From the NCBI GenBank assembly GCA_021324465.1, contig JAJPJB010000003.1, positions 62,001 through 126,000 on the forward strand: 64,000 nucleotides of DNA, read 5' to 3'. Below, piece by piece: positions 16,529 through 25,370 of the stretch. Made by a program: the position numbers and the translations under genes. The stretch is from Hyphomicrobiaceae bacterium (GTDB lineage: Bacteria > Pseudomonadota > Alphaproteobacteria > Rhizobiales > Xanthobacteraceae). Position 1 is the stretch's first letter, and each line of letters opens with the position of its first letter. The notes beneath the pieces are model-generated. The model had not been told where the DNA came from, did not search any database, and saw nothing but the letters and a program-made list of their open reading frames with translations.

Positions 16529-18724
16529 TCAGCGCTGCAGGACGCCGACGGCACGATTAGCGAAGCTCAGCCGCTCAGACATCACCGAAACGATATAGCC
16601 GAGCAGCGCTTGGCTCAACGCCGGCTCGTCCTGCTTGATGCGCACATAGGCATCGGCGGTGAGCTCGAACAGCACGCTGTCAGCTTCGGCGACAATCGTC
16701 GCGCTGCGCGGCCGTCCGGTGATCAGACCCATTTCGCCGATCGTCGTGTGCCGTCCGAGACTGCGCAGCCGCATTGTCCGGCCATCACCGAGATCGACGA
16801 CGATGCCGACGCGGCCTTCGAGAATGAAATGCATCGAGGCGGCAGTCTCGCCTTCGCGCGCAACGACTTCACCGGAGCGGATTTCCAGCCGCTTGCAATA
16901 TTCGGTCAGGCGGTCCGCGAAATGGGCGCTGCCAAGCGCATCGGCAAGCCAAGCACGCAGCGAGCGAGCATCATCGCGCTCGGTGCGATGCGCTTCGATG
17001 ATTTTTTGCTCACAGGATTCCAGAGCGTGGTCGAGATCTGGCGCGATGATCATGTCGTCGGAGATGAATCGTGCGGTACGGAAGGCGCGCTGCAATTCGG
17101 GCGTCAGATTGACCAGCACGAGCTGCGCATGACGCGCGGCGGCGGCCTCCTTAATTTGCGTAAAGCTGTGCGTGGCCGAGGAATCGATGCCGGTCACTAG
17201 GCGAAAGTCGAAAATCAGAAAGCGACATTTCGGTTGCGCTGCAAGCAGCGCCTTGACGTGCTGGTAGAGGCGGTTGGCCGAGCCAAAGAACAGATAGCTT
17301 TGCAGCGCCATGCCCTGCAATTCGCCTCCGTGCTCGGCCAAAAGCGAGAGCTCGTAAGGACCGCGGTCGAGCGATGAGCGATATTCCAGGCCGTCGAAAC
17401 TGAACTTGATGGCGCTGACGCGGCTTGCGCTTAGCGCAAAGGTCGCGCAGCCGATGACGATGCCGATCAACACGCCGGCGATGAAGCCGGCATAGATGAT
17501 TAGAGCCGCGATTGCGATAAGGGAAGCATATTCGAGCGGCAACAGCCGCCGCGACGAATGAATGAGCCACTGATAGACGAGGTCGGCGCCAAGATAGAAC
17601 AACAGCCCGGCGAGGATGAATTTCGGCAGATAGCCGAGATATGACGGATCGGCAAACAGCACAGCGACCGAAATCGCTGCCACGGTCGCTCCGGCAAGGC
17701 GGCTCCTCGCGCCGACGGTGCGGACGAGCATCGAACGGCTGAACGATGTGCAGCTGACATAGCCGCCAAGGGCCGCGGTCAAAATGTTGGCGAAGCCGAG
17801 CACTTTGAGGTCGCGCTCGATATTGGCTTCGCTGCGCGCGGCAATCTCGATGCCCGTGGTGTTGAGAAGAAGGGTGGCTATGGTGACAAACATCACAGCC
17901 AGCACATCACCGAACAGCGACGGCAGAGACGACCAAGGAAAGTTTAGCAGCGCAGAGATCTTCCACGGCAGCGACAAGCCTGCGGTCTGCTGTAAGTGGA
18001 ACATCCAGCCCGCGGCTTGCGCATCCGCAACGGCTGCCCCCGCCAAAAGCCGCACGATATGCGCCAGTACTACCGCCGTCAGCAAGACGCTCGGCAAAAT
18101 GAAAGGGCTTTTGGAGCGGCGCAGCAGCACAAACAGCGTGATCGCAACGATAACGGCCGGAGCAAGCTGCTCCGCAGCGGCGCGGCCGGCAAAAACGCCA
18201 AGATTGTCCAAGGTTACCGGCCGATCGGTCACAATGCGCACGGCGCCCGTGATCATCAGCCAGCCGGTTGCGCCGAGGAAACCGCCGATCACCGGATAAG
18301 GCACGAAGCGGATCGCGCGGCCGGCATGCGTGAAGCCGAGGACGCAGAGCAGGATTCCGGTAAGACCGGTGGCAAGTGCCATCGCGATCAAGGCCGGCGC
18401 GAGCGGGTCTGTCGCGCCGGGCGCGAGCCGCTGCAGAAGCGTCGCCACCAGCGCCGCGATCACGACGGAGATCGAGCTGTCCGGCCCGGCTACGGCGAAG
18501 GGGAGGGAGCTGCGCAGCGCCACGGTGATCCCGCCGATGGCGGCGGATAAGAAGGTGACGGCGATGCCGTAAGACAGAAAATGATCAAGCGGGCCGGTGA
18601 AGATCAGCGCTGCATAAGACAGGCAATAGGCGATCGACAAGACGCTGCAGACCGCCCCAGCAAATACGTCGACCAGTCCTGCGCGGAATTCGCTCAACGG
18701 CCCTGCCCACTTGCCCCCGCGCAA
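16529..18724 (-). CDS. SulP anion transporter with STAS and cyclic-nucleotide-binding domains
   Basis: A 731-residue fusion. Residues about 10-430 form the SulP membrane domain (10-14 helices, TGxxxSxSRS-like CTSFSRSMLV motif), a secondary transporter for sulfate, bicarbonate or similar anions. A STAS domain follows (about 440-570, DFRLVTGIDSSATH). The C-terminus (about 610-725) is a cNMP-binding domain with the GEMGLITGRPRSATIVA phosphate cassette. This suggests nucleotide-gated transport at the inner membrane. The start is TTG with a weak ribosome-binding site, and no later ATG is plausible. It ends 9 bases from the convergent mucR stop. Confidence 0.9.
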   Translation of the reverse strand: MRGGKWAGPLSEFRAGLVDVFAGAVCSVLSIAYCLSYAALIFTGPLDHFLSYGIAVTFLSAAIGGITVALRSSLPFAVAGPDSSISVVIAALVATLLQRLAPGATDPLAPALIAMALATGLTGILLCVLGFTHAGRAIRFVPYPVIGGFLGATGWLMITGAVRIVTDRPVTLDNLGVFAGRAAAEQLAPAVIVAITLFVLLRRSKSPFILPSVLLTAVVLAHIVRLLAGAAVADAQAAGWMFHLQQTAGLSLPWKISALLNFPWSSLPSLFGDVLAVMFVTIATLLLNTTGIEIAARSEANIERDLKVLGFANILTAALGGYVSCTSFSRSMLVRTVGARSRLAGATVAAISVAVLFADPSYLGYLPKFILAGLLFYLGADLVYQWLIHSSRRLLPLEYASLIAIAALIIYAGFIAGVLIGIVIGCATFALSASRVSAIKFSFDGLEYRSSLDRGPYELSLLAEHGGELQGMALQSYLFFGSANRLYQHVKALLAAQPKCRFLIFDFRLVTGIDSSATHSFTQIKEAAAARHAQLVLVNLTPELQRAFRTARFISDDMIIAPDLDHALESCEQKIIEAHRTERDDARSLRAWLADALGSAHFADRLTEYCKRLEIRSGEVVAREGETAASMHFILEGRVGIVVDLGDGRTMRLRSLGRHTTIGEMGLITGRPRSATIVAEADSVLFELTADAYVRIKQDEPALSQALLGYIVSVMSERLSFANRAVGVLQR

Positions 18725-18763
18725 GATTACACGATCGGAGCTGTTGCCAGAACGCTTTAGTGA

Positions 18764-19213
18764 TCAGGCAGAGACTGCCATCGCCAATGCGGCGCGCGCA
18801 TCGGATCGGATCCGCTCCACCATGGCGCGAAACCCATTCGAGCGCTGGGGGGTGAGATGTTCCCTAAGCCCTAAACCCTCGAAGAGCTTGATGGCGTCAA
18901 TGGAGAGAATTTCACGCGCGGTCTTGCCGGAATAGATCGCAAACAGGATTGCGATTAGCCCGCGCACGATATGGGCATCGCTGTCCCCTTCGAAGGTCAG
19001 CACCGGACCGGCCGAGCCGTTCGGGCGAACGGTCGTTTCGAGCCAAACTTGGCTGGCGCAGCCCTGGACCTTGTTGCCGTCGTTATGAGCAGCCGCCGCC
19101 AAGGGCGGCAGTTCCCGCCCAAGCTCGATCAGGTAGCGATAGCGGTCGTCCCAATCCTCAAGGATCGAGAAGTTGTCCGTGATTTCCGCGATATCAGCCA
19201 TTCCGTCCCGCAT
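18764..19213 (-). CDS. sufE: SufE family Fe-S cluster assembly protein
   Basis: A 149-residue SufE protein. Cys52 in VQGCASQVW is the persulfide-accepting cysteine. SufE takes sulfur from the cysteine desulfurase SufS and passes it to the SufBCD scaffold in the cytoplasm. The C-terminal part keeps the family pattern (LSIDAIKLFEGLGLREHLTPQRSNGF). The rest of the suf operon is not nearby, as is common in rhizobia. Alternative start: Met5 at 19201. Confidence 0.93.
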   Translation of the reverse strand: MRDGMADIAEITDNFSILEDWDDRYRYLIELGRELPPLAAAAHNDGNKVQGCASQVWLETTVRPNGSAGPVLTFEGDSDAHIVRGLIAILFAIYSGKTAREILSIDAIKLFEGLGLREHLTPQRSNGFRAMVERIRSDARAALAMAVSA

Positions 19214-19316
19214 TCTGCGCTCGTTCCCACGCCTTATATAGGGCGTCGGCGTGGCCGGGTCGATGCGGTCGATCTACCGGCGCGAAGTCGCCCGGCCGCG
19301 GGGCCTGCCTCAACGG

Positions 19317-19760
19317 TCAGGCGGAGTGCTTGGCGTCCTTGCGCGCGGCGGGTCCGCGCCAAGTCGGTGCGAGATCGGCAGGCGTCAGGGTGTTCTGCGA
19401 GGCCTTGTTGAAGGTGCCCGGGTCCATGGCCGCCCTGTCCATAACCGCCTTGCCAGACCGGATGCCGGAGCCCGCGATCGACCCTGTGTCCTTTGGGCCG
19501 AGCGTCTCCGTCAAGAAATTGTAAAGCATCTTCGCGCCGGCCTGCGCCTTGTAGCCGAGCTCGGTCGCCACATGCGAGCCGACGGTGCATGCATCCGGCT
19601 GCCGGGTGCAGAACTGCCGCAGATCGCCCACCGTAGCCGAGGCGGCGGAGATCGCGTCGGTCGCACCTACGCTGTTCACCGCCGCCGGCTGTGGAGAGCC
19701 CGTCGGCAACAGGATCAGCACGATCCCGAGCCAAAACGCCATGCGCAGCAGAAAGAACAT
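19317..19760 (-). CDS. DUF5330 exported/membrane protein
   Basis: A 147-residue protein starting MFFLLRMAFWLG. One N-terminal hydrophobic helix acts as anchor or signal. A small Cys-containing domain follows with FCTRQPDACTVGSHVA and AGAKMLYNFL motifs that are typical of DUF5330, a family known mainly from Hyphomicrobiales. ATG at 19769 is an alternative with GGGGG closer to it. It lies next to and divergent from the PAS kinase at 20216. Function unknown. Confidence 0.82.
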   Translation of the reverse strand: MFFLLRMAFWLGIVLILLPTGSPQPAAVNSVGATDAISAASATVGDLRQFCTRQPDACTVGSHVATELGYKAQAGAKMLYNFLTETLGPKDTGSIAGSGIRSGKAVMDRAAMDPGTFNKASQNTLTPADLAPTWRGPAARKDAKHSA

Positions 19761-20215
19761 GACACCCATATCCCCCGCGACAAAGACTGCCGCACCTGTG
19801 GGCAGACTAGCAGCCATGATTGAAGGCTGGGTTCGATCGCTCGCCAGCTTTTTGCGCATAATCGACGAGAATACGCCGCAAATTTTCATACAAGTCGACA
19901 AAATGGCATTTATCTAAAATTTGAGCAAACATGCGCCCGTCAGTTCCGGCTCGATGCACGGCGGATTTCGCTATCCGCCGGCCGGTATCGGCTTAATTTC
20001 ATCCGCTTCGGATCCGTTATGTGCGTGGGATGCGCAGCAACCGGGCATTCACCATGGCGGCGGAATCCCCGCTTGCGGATCCCAGACTGCGCGGTTCGGC
20101 GCGGGCGGGAGCGAAGCCGCGGGTTGCCCCTTAGCGTTCGCTTAAGCGGCCTCTGACACGATCGCGCTCACACAACAAGGGGAGCGCGTCTGCAAAGCAG
20201 GCGTGCAGTGGGACC
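19761..20215. other. 455-base intergenic region between DUF5330 and the PAS kinase
   Basis: No gene is evident. Contents: an AT-rich stretch at about 19850-19920, a small inverted repeat GGCGGAT/ATCCGCC at 19960-19979, and a CtrA-like box at 20131-20145, which overlaps the palindrome CGCTTAAGCG. The divergent genes on either side probably have their promoters here. Confidence 0.5.
20131..20145. promoter_or_regulatory. CtrA-like box (TTAG-N7-TTAA) upstream of the PAS kinase
   Basis: TTAG (20131-20134) and TTAA (20142-20145) are 7 bases apart, ending 70 bases before the kinase GTG. The same TTAG-N7-TTAA form recurs at 24255-24269. It differs from the CtrA consensus by one base. Confidence 0.4.
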
Positions 20216-22099
20216 GTGGGCCTGTTTGCGCCAATAGGCAGCTATGTCGAGACGCTAGTCCACCCGACGGCGCAGGGGGACGTGCTGGCAGCGGCGCGGC
20301 ATCGCGCCTTTATCGCCCCGCGTCTCCTCGGCAGCATCATCGCGCTGGCGTCCTTTCCCGTTTATCTCTTGATCCGTGGCACGCCAGGGCTGGTCGAGCT
20401 CCTGGTTTTCGTCTGGCTGATCGCGCCGATCCTGATCGCCTATTTCCTCTCGCGCACCGGTCGCTACGAAAGCGCGCATGTCTTGTCCTCGCTCGCGCTC
20501 GCAGGCCTGGTGACCGCCGTTGCTGCGGCGACCGGCGGGCTCGCGTCCTTCGCCACGATCTGGCTGATTATTGTTCCGTTCGAAGCGGCGCTCTCGGCAT
20601 CGCGGCGCGTCGTTGCAATCGCCACTATTTCTGCACTATGCGCGGCCGGACTTCTGGTTCTGCTCGGCCGTTATCAGCTAGTGCCGCAGCCGTCGCCTGG
20701 CGTACCGCCGGCTTTCGGCGCCCTCGGCATCGTTTCAGCTGCGCTGTATGCGGCGGCTCTTGCGCTTAGCGCCGAAGCGCTCGCGCGCACCAGCGTCTGG
20801 CTCCTCAGTGCGGAGGAGGATCGCTATCGTTTGCTGGCGCGCAATATCACCGATGTGATCACGCGCCATGGCCGCGACGGGGCGGTGTTATTTGCCTCGC
20901 CGGCTGCCGAAGCGCTGCTTGGCGCGCGCGTCACTGAGTTGTACGGCCACGGCCTGTTCGAGCGCATCCATGTCGCCGACCGGCCGGCCTATTTGACCGC
21001 GATTGGCGACGCGGCAGCATTAGGCGAGACCAGCTCGGTCGAGTTCCGCGCGCGCCGCGATGTTGCCGACGCCAACGGTCGATCTGCCGTTGAATACATC
21101 TGGATCGAGATGTGCTGCCGGCCGCTCAAGCTGGCGAACGCCGAGCCAGGCGTGGCCGAGGGAGGTGAGGTGGTCGCCGTGCTGCGCCACGTGACTGAGC
21201 GCAAACGCCGGCAGCAGGCCCTGCTCGAGGCGCATGCGCAAGCGGAGCGCGCCAACGCCGCCAAGGGCCGTTTTCTTGCCACGATGAGCCACGAATTGCG
21301 GACGCCACTCAGCGCCATCATCGGCTTTTCCGATATGTTGGTGAAGGAAGACGAGCTGATGCTCGACGCCAAACGCCGCTGCGACTATGCCGCGGTCATC
21401 AATGAATCGGGACGGCATCTCTTGTCGGTCGTCAACAGCATTCTCGACATGTCGCGAATTGAGACCGACAATTTCGAAATCACACCTGAGCCTTTTGCGC
21501 CGGCGCAAGCGATTACCAGTTGCTGCAAACTGCTGACACTGCGCGCAAGCGAGGCGGGTGTCCGCCTGGAACAGATTGTGCCCGCGGATTTGCCGACTAT
21601 CAGCGCCGATAAGCGTGCGTTCAATCAAATCCTGATCAATCTGCTGTCGAATGCGATTCGCTTCAGCGATCGTGGCGGAATCGTCAGGGTGAGTGCGCGT
21701 GCGGAAGCCGCTGCGGTCACCTTCATGGTCGAGGACAATGGCATCGGCATCAATGAGGCCGATCTCGCGTGCATAGGCGAGCCATATTTTCAGGCGGCAG
21801 CCGGTTACGAGCGCCGCCATGGCGGCACCGGTCTTGGGCTTTCGATCGTCAAAGGCCTGGTGCGGTTGCACGGCGGCAACCTCGCGATCCGCAGCCGCCT
21901 CGGCGAAGGGACGCGCGTTACTGTGCGCCTGCCGCTCAACTGTGAACAGACGCGGCGCCCAAAGCGATTTGCCGCCCACGCCGGCGGCAGGGTTGTCAGC
22001 TATCTGCCGAATACGGCCATGACGGCCGCCCCAAATCCAGCCTCCGGCCGTGACGCCGTAGGGTACTGCAACGACGTTGCGGTGAAGAAAAGTGCCTAA
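20216..22099 (+). CDS. Membrane PAS-domain sensor histidine kinase (DivJ/PleC/PdhS-like core)
   Basis: A 627-residue kinase. Five or six membrane helices (about residues 33-195) precede a PAS domain (about 205-325), then HisKA with phospho-acceptor His359 (MSHELRTPLSAIIGFSDML), and HATPase_c with N box (NQILINLLSNAI), DNGIGI and GGTGLGLSIV. The HisKA motif is of the kind found in alphaproteobacterial cell-cycle kinases that act on DivK/PleD, but that link is inference. No response regulator is adjacent. It starts at GTG and overlaps the following gene by 8 bases, implying coupled translation with a peptidoglycan-binding protein. About 45 Ala/Pro-rich residues follow the ATPase domain. Confidence 0.88.
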   Translation: MGLFAPIGSYVETLVHPTAQGDVLAAARHRAFIAPRLLGSIIALASFPVYLLIRGTPGLVELLVFVWLIAPILIAYFLSRTGRYESAHVLSSLALAGLVTAVAAATGGLASFATIWLIIVPFEAALSASRRVVAIATISALCAAGLLVLLGRYQLVPQPSPGVPPAFGALGIVSAALYAAALALSAEALARTSVWLLSAEEDRYRLLARNITDVITRHGRDGAVLFASPAAEALLGARVTELYGHGLFERIHVADRPAYLTAIGDAAALGETSSVEFRARRDVADANGRSAVEYIWIEMCCRPLKLANAEPGVAEGGEVVAVLRHVTERKRRQQALLEAHAQAERANAAKGRFLATMSHELRTPLSAIIGFSDMLVKEDELMLDAKRRCDYAAVINESGRHLLSVVNSILDMSRIETDNFEITPEPFAPAQAITSCCKLLTLRASEAGVRLEQIVPADLPTISADKRAFNQILINLLSNAIRFSDRGGIVRVSARAEAAAVTFMVEDNGIGINEADLACIGEPYFQAAAGYERRHGGTGLGLSIVKGLVRLHGGNLAIRSRLGEGTRVTVRLPLNCEQTRRPKRFAAHAGGRVVSYLPNTAMTAAPNPASGRDAVGYCNDVAVKKSA

Positions 22100-22625
22100 G
22101 CGCCGCACCTCCTATCGCCCGTTTTATGCGCGCATCGCCCGCGCTGGCGCTTCGCTGCTGTTTGATCTCTTGACCATGGCGGCGCACCGCCCGGTGGATT
22201 TTGCTGCAGTGTCGGTCGCAACCGTGGTTAGTGCTGTGATTGTTGTGAACGCGCTTTTCTGGCAATCGGGGGTGCATCCTGCGCCGTTCCTGGTGCCGCC
22301 GGCAGCATCTGGCACCGCACAGGTTACCGGCACCGCAACATCCAAGGTCACTGATTCGACAGCGGGCTCGCGATCTGCTGCTGCCGCCGTCCAGCGGGAC
22401 GATCCGATTGCTGATCTGATCGGCCCGTCGCCGCGCATCGCGGCCGTGCAGCGCGCACTTTCCGAATACGGCTATGGCCAGATCAAACCGTCGGGCGTTC
22501 TGGACAGTGCAACTAGCGACGCCATCGAAAAATTCGAGCGCGAACACAAGATGCCGGTCACCGGTCGCGTCACCGGGCGCCTTCTCAACGATCTGACGAC
22601 GTTGGTTGGGCACCCGTTGAACTAG
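22092..22625 (+). CDS. Membrane-anchored peptidoglycan-binding domain protein
   Basis: A 177-residue protein starting at GTG inside the end of the kinase gene (8-base overlap). A basic N-terminus and one transmembrane helix (about residues 38-56) are followed by a Ser/Thr/Ala linker. A PG_binding_1 domain (about 112-173) contains RIAAVQRALSEYGYG and GVLDSATSDAIEKFEREH. The topology would place the binding domain in the periplasm on murein. Coupling to the sensor kinase suggests it could report on, or be controlled with, cell-wall state. Confidence 0.88.
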   Translation: MPKRRTSYRPFYARIARAGASLLFDLLTMAAHRPVDFAAVSVATVVSAVIVVNALFWQSGVHPAPFLVPPAASGTAQVTGTATSKVTDSTAGSRSAAAAVQRDDPIADLIGPSPRIAAVQRALSEYGYGQIKPSGVLDSATSDAIEKFEREHKMPVTGRVTGRLLNDLTTLVGHPLN

Positions 22626-22701
22626 AGCCGCCTCTTCGCAAAGCTCCCATTCCGTGGTTATGAAGTCCTAGCTGCGGTTCCTCCGTAGCCAGGACGATAC
22701 G

Positions 22702-23046
22702 ATGCGTCTCAAATCCGCATTATGGGTCGCTGCCTATCTGCGCCGGTGCCAGATCGAAGGCGCATTTGCCGTGGTGCGCCGGCGCGGTGCGGAGGAGGCC
22801 GGCGCCATTTTCGTGCGCGTCGTTCGGCTCGATGGCACGTCCGATCTGTTCGGACCGGCGCCGCAGAGTACGCTCGACGACAGCCGCGGCGATCGCTCCT
22901 TCGCGCCGAGCCTTGCCGAACGTCCAGCGCCCGATGCCGCGGTTGAGGCCTATCTGGCGCGCGAGATTAAATTCGATCCCGACGTCTGGATCGTCGAGGT
23001 CGAAGATCGCGCCGGCCGCAATTTTTTGGACGTCGTGTCAGGCTGA
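22702..23046 (+). CDS. DUF1491 family protein
   Basis: A 114-residue cytoplasmic protein that matches the DUF1491 pattern: LKSALWVAAYLRRC at the N-terminus, GAIFVRVVRLDG in the middle, and the acidic VEAYLAREIKFDPDVWIVEVEDR block near the end. It is widespread in alphaproteobacteria and has no known function. AGGA lies 6 bases before ATG. It is convergent with DUF2336 (7-base gap). Confidence 0.9.
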   Translation: MRLKSALWVAAYLRRCQIEGAFAVVRRRGAEEAGAIFVRVVRLDGTSDLFGPAPQSTLDDSRGDRSFAPSLAERPAPDAAVEAYLAREIKFDPDVWIVEVEDRAGRNFLDVVSG

Positions 23047-23053
23047 ACACGGA

Positions 23054-24196
23054 TCACGATGCGTCGCGCTGGTCCGAGAGGCGACGTGCCGTCGGCGCGC
23101 GGCGCACGGTTGCGGTCGCGGTTCGCGCTCGGGCCCTGGCTTCCTCATCACGCAGGAGCGGCCGCGACAAGACGGCCGGCGCGACTGTGTGCTCGTTGCC
23201 GGGCAGCGCCTGCCAGATGGCGACCAGGTGCTCGGCGGCTTCCAGCGTCATCTCGTCGTAGAGCGTCGACAGTGCATGGACGCGCGAGACCGAATGGCCG
23301 ATCGTCGCATTGACGAACAGCAGGATGCGGTACAGTACATCGCGCGGTATGGCGAGCGCTTTGCCGGCGGTAACGATTGGCTCGCCGAGATCGTCGGCGG
23401 CAATGCGGCGCGCTTGCGCGCGCGGAATGTGCAGCGCTTGCGCCAGAAGTTGGGCGAATTGCTCGCGATTGCGGGCAAGCGCCGCGGCCTCCAAGCGGTG
23501 AGTGAGCGCACCATCCTTGATGAGCGCAATACGGCCGGCCGGCCGCGGCACCGCGATGGGCAGATTGAGCAGAATAAGCCGCCGCTCGTCCGCGCTTGCT
23601 GCGAAGAACAATTCATTCAGCTCGGCGGCCATGTCGGACGCAATCGCGTATGTCGCAACGGATGCCGGCCTGCCGGAGCGGTTGAGCTCGTCTCGCTCGA
23701 CCTCATTTCGCGTGAATTGCGGCTGTGGCGTCCGCTCATCGGAGGCCATTGTTGCAGATGAGGCGGGCGCCACTGCGGCTACGACCGGAGCAGGCGGTCG
23801 GCTGACTTCATCGGGCTGTGGCGGCAAGGGCGCACCCGCCGCCGCCACAGCGGCGGTCAGCCGCGGGCGCTGAGCCCGCTCTGCCAATAGCAGCGGATGT
23901 CCGCGCACCGCTGCAGCGACATCCGGCAGATCGACGGCCAATCGCGCGATCACCTGCAATGGTGCTGCCAAATGGCGGCCCAAGCGTGCCGCCACCGCAG
24001 CACGCGTTGCGACATCAACGACATCGAGCAGGCGCAGCGCGAGCTCAGTATAATGCCGCTCCTCATCGGCCGTGTGCGTCGCTTTCTGCACATAAAGATC
24101 GGTGAGAACACGCAGCAGCGTCGGCCGCATGTCGACGCCGTCGCGAAAGCTGAGGAGAGTAAAGTTGTCGAGACTCGACAGGTTCACGCTATCCAT
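23054..24196 (-). CDS. DUF2336 domain protein
   Basis: A 380-residue, almost entirely helical protein. Residues about 20-125 and 180-340 carry the HEAT-like alternating helices of DUF2336 (EERHYTELALRLLDVVD, AAELNELFFAASADERRLILLNL), separated by an Ala/Pro linker. DUF2336 proteins are found mainly in alphaproteobacteria; one, PopA-independent in role, has been linked to cell-cycle output, but this copy cannot be assigned. A TTG at 24220 with GGAG upstream is an alternative start. Confidence 0.82.
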   Translation of the reverse strand: MDSVNLSSLDNFTLLSFRDGVDMRPTLLRVLTDLYVQKATHTADEERHYTELALRLLDVVDVATRAAVAARLGRHLAAPLQVIARLAVDLPDVAAAVRGHPLLLAERAQRPRLTAAVAAAGAPLPPQPDEVSRPPAPVVAAVAPASSATMASDERTPQPQFTRNEVERDELNRSGRPASVATYAIASDMAAELNELFFAASADERRLILLNLPIAVPRPAGRIALIKDGALTHRLEAAALARNREQFAQLLAQALHIPRAQARRIAADDLGEPIVTAGKALAIPRDVLYRILLFVNATIGHSVSRVHALSTLYDEMTLEAAEHLVAIWQALPGNEHTVAPAVLSRPLLRDEEARARARTATATVRRAPTARRLSDQRDAS

Positions 24197-24254
24197 TCCC
24201 GCCGCTCGATCGAAACGCAACGAGGCTCCGGACGCTTACCCTAATTCGCCCGCG

Positions 24255-24269
24255 TTAGCAGAGCGTTAA
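24255..24269. promoter_or_regulatory. CtrA-like box (TTAG-N7-TTAAC) upstream of DUF2336
   Basis: TTAG (24255-24258) and TTAA (24266-24269, followed by C) are 7 bases apart, 58 bases upstream of the DUF2336 ATG on the minus strand and 75 bases before the small gene on the plus strand. One mismatch to the CtrA consensus. Confidence 0.4.
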
Positions 24270-24344
24270 CCTTGCATGCCGCTTAATCATGCTGATGCCG
24301 AGAGCTGCGTAGAGCGCGCTCGCGGCGGCAGGGGAAAGCGGCTG

Positions 24345-24542
24345 GTGGGTAACGTAATCAAATTCCCGGACGAGGGGCGCATTGTGCGTTTCGGGCGTGA
24401 CGCTGCGGAGGAATCCGCAACGATCATCATCCTGCCGGTCATTCGGATCGAGCGGTACATGGATCCGCATGCCGACAGTGCCGAGCCTCACACGCATCCT
24501 CCGGCGCAGAATGGCGGCCGGCGACGGGTCAGGCGCCGTTAG
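24345..24542 (+). CDS. Small hypothetical protein (65 aa)
   Basis: The start is GTG with AGGGGAAAG about 7 bases upstream, much better than the earlier in-frame ATG. The product is VIKFPDEGRIVRFG, then a hydrophobic strand ATIIILPVIRIER, and an Arg/His/Pro-rich tail ending in RRRVRRR. I recall small proteins with an ATVIILPVIRIER-like strand annotated as hypothetical in Bradyrhizobium relatives, which supports a real gene. No function is known. The next gene starts 12 bases downstream. Confidence 0.6.
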   Translation: MGNVIKFPDEGRIVRFGRDAAEESATIIILPVIRIERYMDPHADSAEPHTHPPAQNGGRRRVRRR

Positions 24543-24554
24543 GCGGCTTGCTTG

Positions 24555-25367
24555 ATGTCGAAGCGTGCCTGTCGCCAATGTCAAACGAAGCAGACGGGCG
24601 CATTGGCCGTGCTCGCTCTTCTCGCGCTGTGCGGCTGTTCCAGCACCGGCGATCTGGGCCGGCTCAATCCCGCGCCGGTCGATGACTATATCCACGCCTG
24701 GGTCGGCGAGGCAGCCGCCGCGCGCGTCGGCGCTCCGGTCTCGGCGTTCAATCTGACCGAGGACGAGCTGACGCTGCGCGACCTCGCCTTTCCGCTGATC
24801 GAGCCGCCTTATGATCGCCAGCGCTGGGACCAGGTGGTCTACGAATGGGGCGACAAACACTCTTTTCAGAAGGAATTGTGGAATTACAATCCCACGTCCT
24901 ATTACATCCACCTCCAGAACTACCTCGATCGCTCCACGGCGACGCGTTACAGCCGCATCATCGACGACATCCGCAACGACATCGTGCGGCTGGAGCCGTT
25001 CTACGCTGTTGCCCGCCGCGTCGCTGATCTCGATCGCCGCCGTGCCGCGACCATGGCGGAGGTGACCGATCTCGGCCCTGCCGAGCGCTACAACGCGCAG
25101 GCGCGCATTGCCGAAAACAGCCTGGTCATCGCCTGGGTCAATACGTCGCTGAGCCAACGCTGTGCGAGCTACCGCTTTGCTATCGAGCACCTAGCGATAG
25201 CCGAGCCGGCCTTCGCCGCCGGCGAGGCGGATCGGCTCTTGACCGAGCTCACGCAGCAGATCGCAGCCTATCATGTGGATGTCATCGCGGCGCCGCGCTA
25301 CGCCTATGCCTCGGCGCCGGCTGTGGTCGTCGCGCAACGGCCGCGGCGGGGAGTACCTACGCAATAA
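24555..25367 (+). CDS. Lipoprotein of unknown function
   Basis: A 270-residue protein. Residues 1-28 form a lipoprotein signal with Cys28 after Leu-Cys-Gly. The mature part is helical and rich in Tyr and Arg: PPYDRQRWDQVVYEWGDKHSF, YYIHLQNYLDRSTATRYSRIIDDI, and a helix with conserved-looking RIAENSLVIAWVNTSLSQRC. It is probably attached to the envelope. The ATG is preceded by a TTG codon that could extend it by one residue. The long reading frame on the opposite strand is a shadow. I do not recognise a named family. Confidence 0.78.
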   Translation: MSKRACRQCQTKQTGALAVLALLALCGCSSTGDLGRLNPAPVDDYIHAWVGEAAAARVGAPVSAFNLTEDELTLRDLAFPLIEPPYDRQRWDQVVYEWGDKHSFQKELWNYNPTSYYIHLQNYLDRSTATRYSRIIDDIRNDIVRLEPFYAVARRVADLDRRRAATMAEVTDLGPAERYNAQARIAENSLVIAWVNTSLSQRCASYRFAIEHLAIAEPAFAAGEADRLLTELTQQIAAYHVDVIAAPRYAYASAPAVVVAQRPRRGVPTQ

Positions 25368-25370
25368 GCC

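Noticed and set aside
24255-25190. 311-codon open frame opposite the lipoprotein and small gene
   Set aside because: The plus strand has a lipobox and good ribosome-binding sites; the minus product lacks features.
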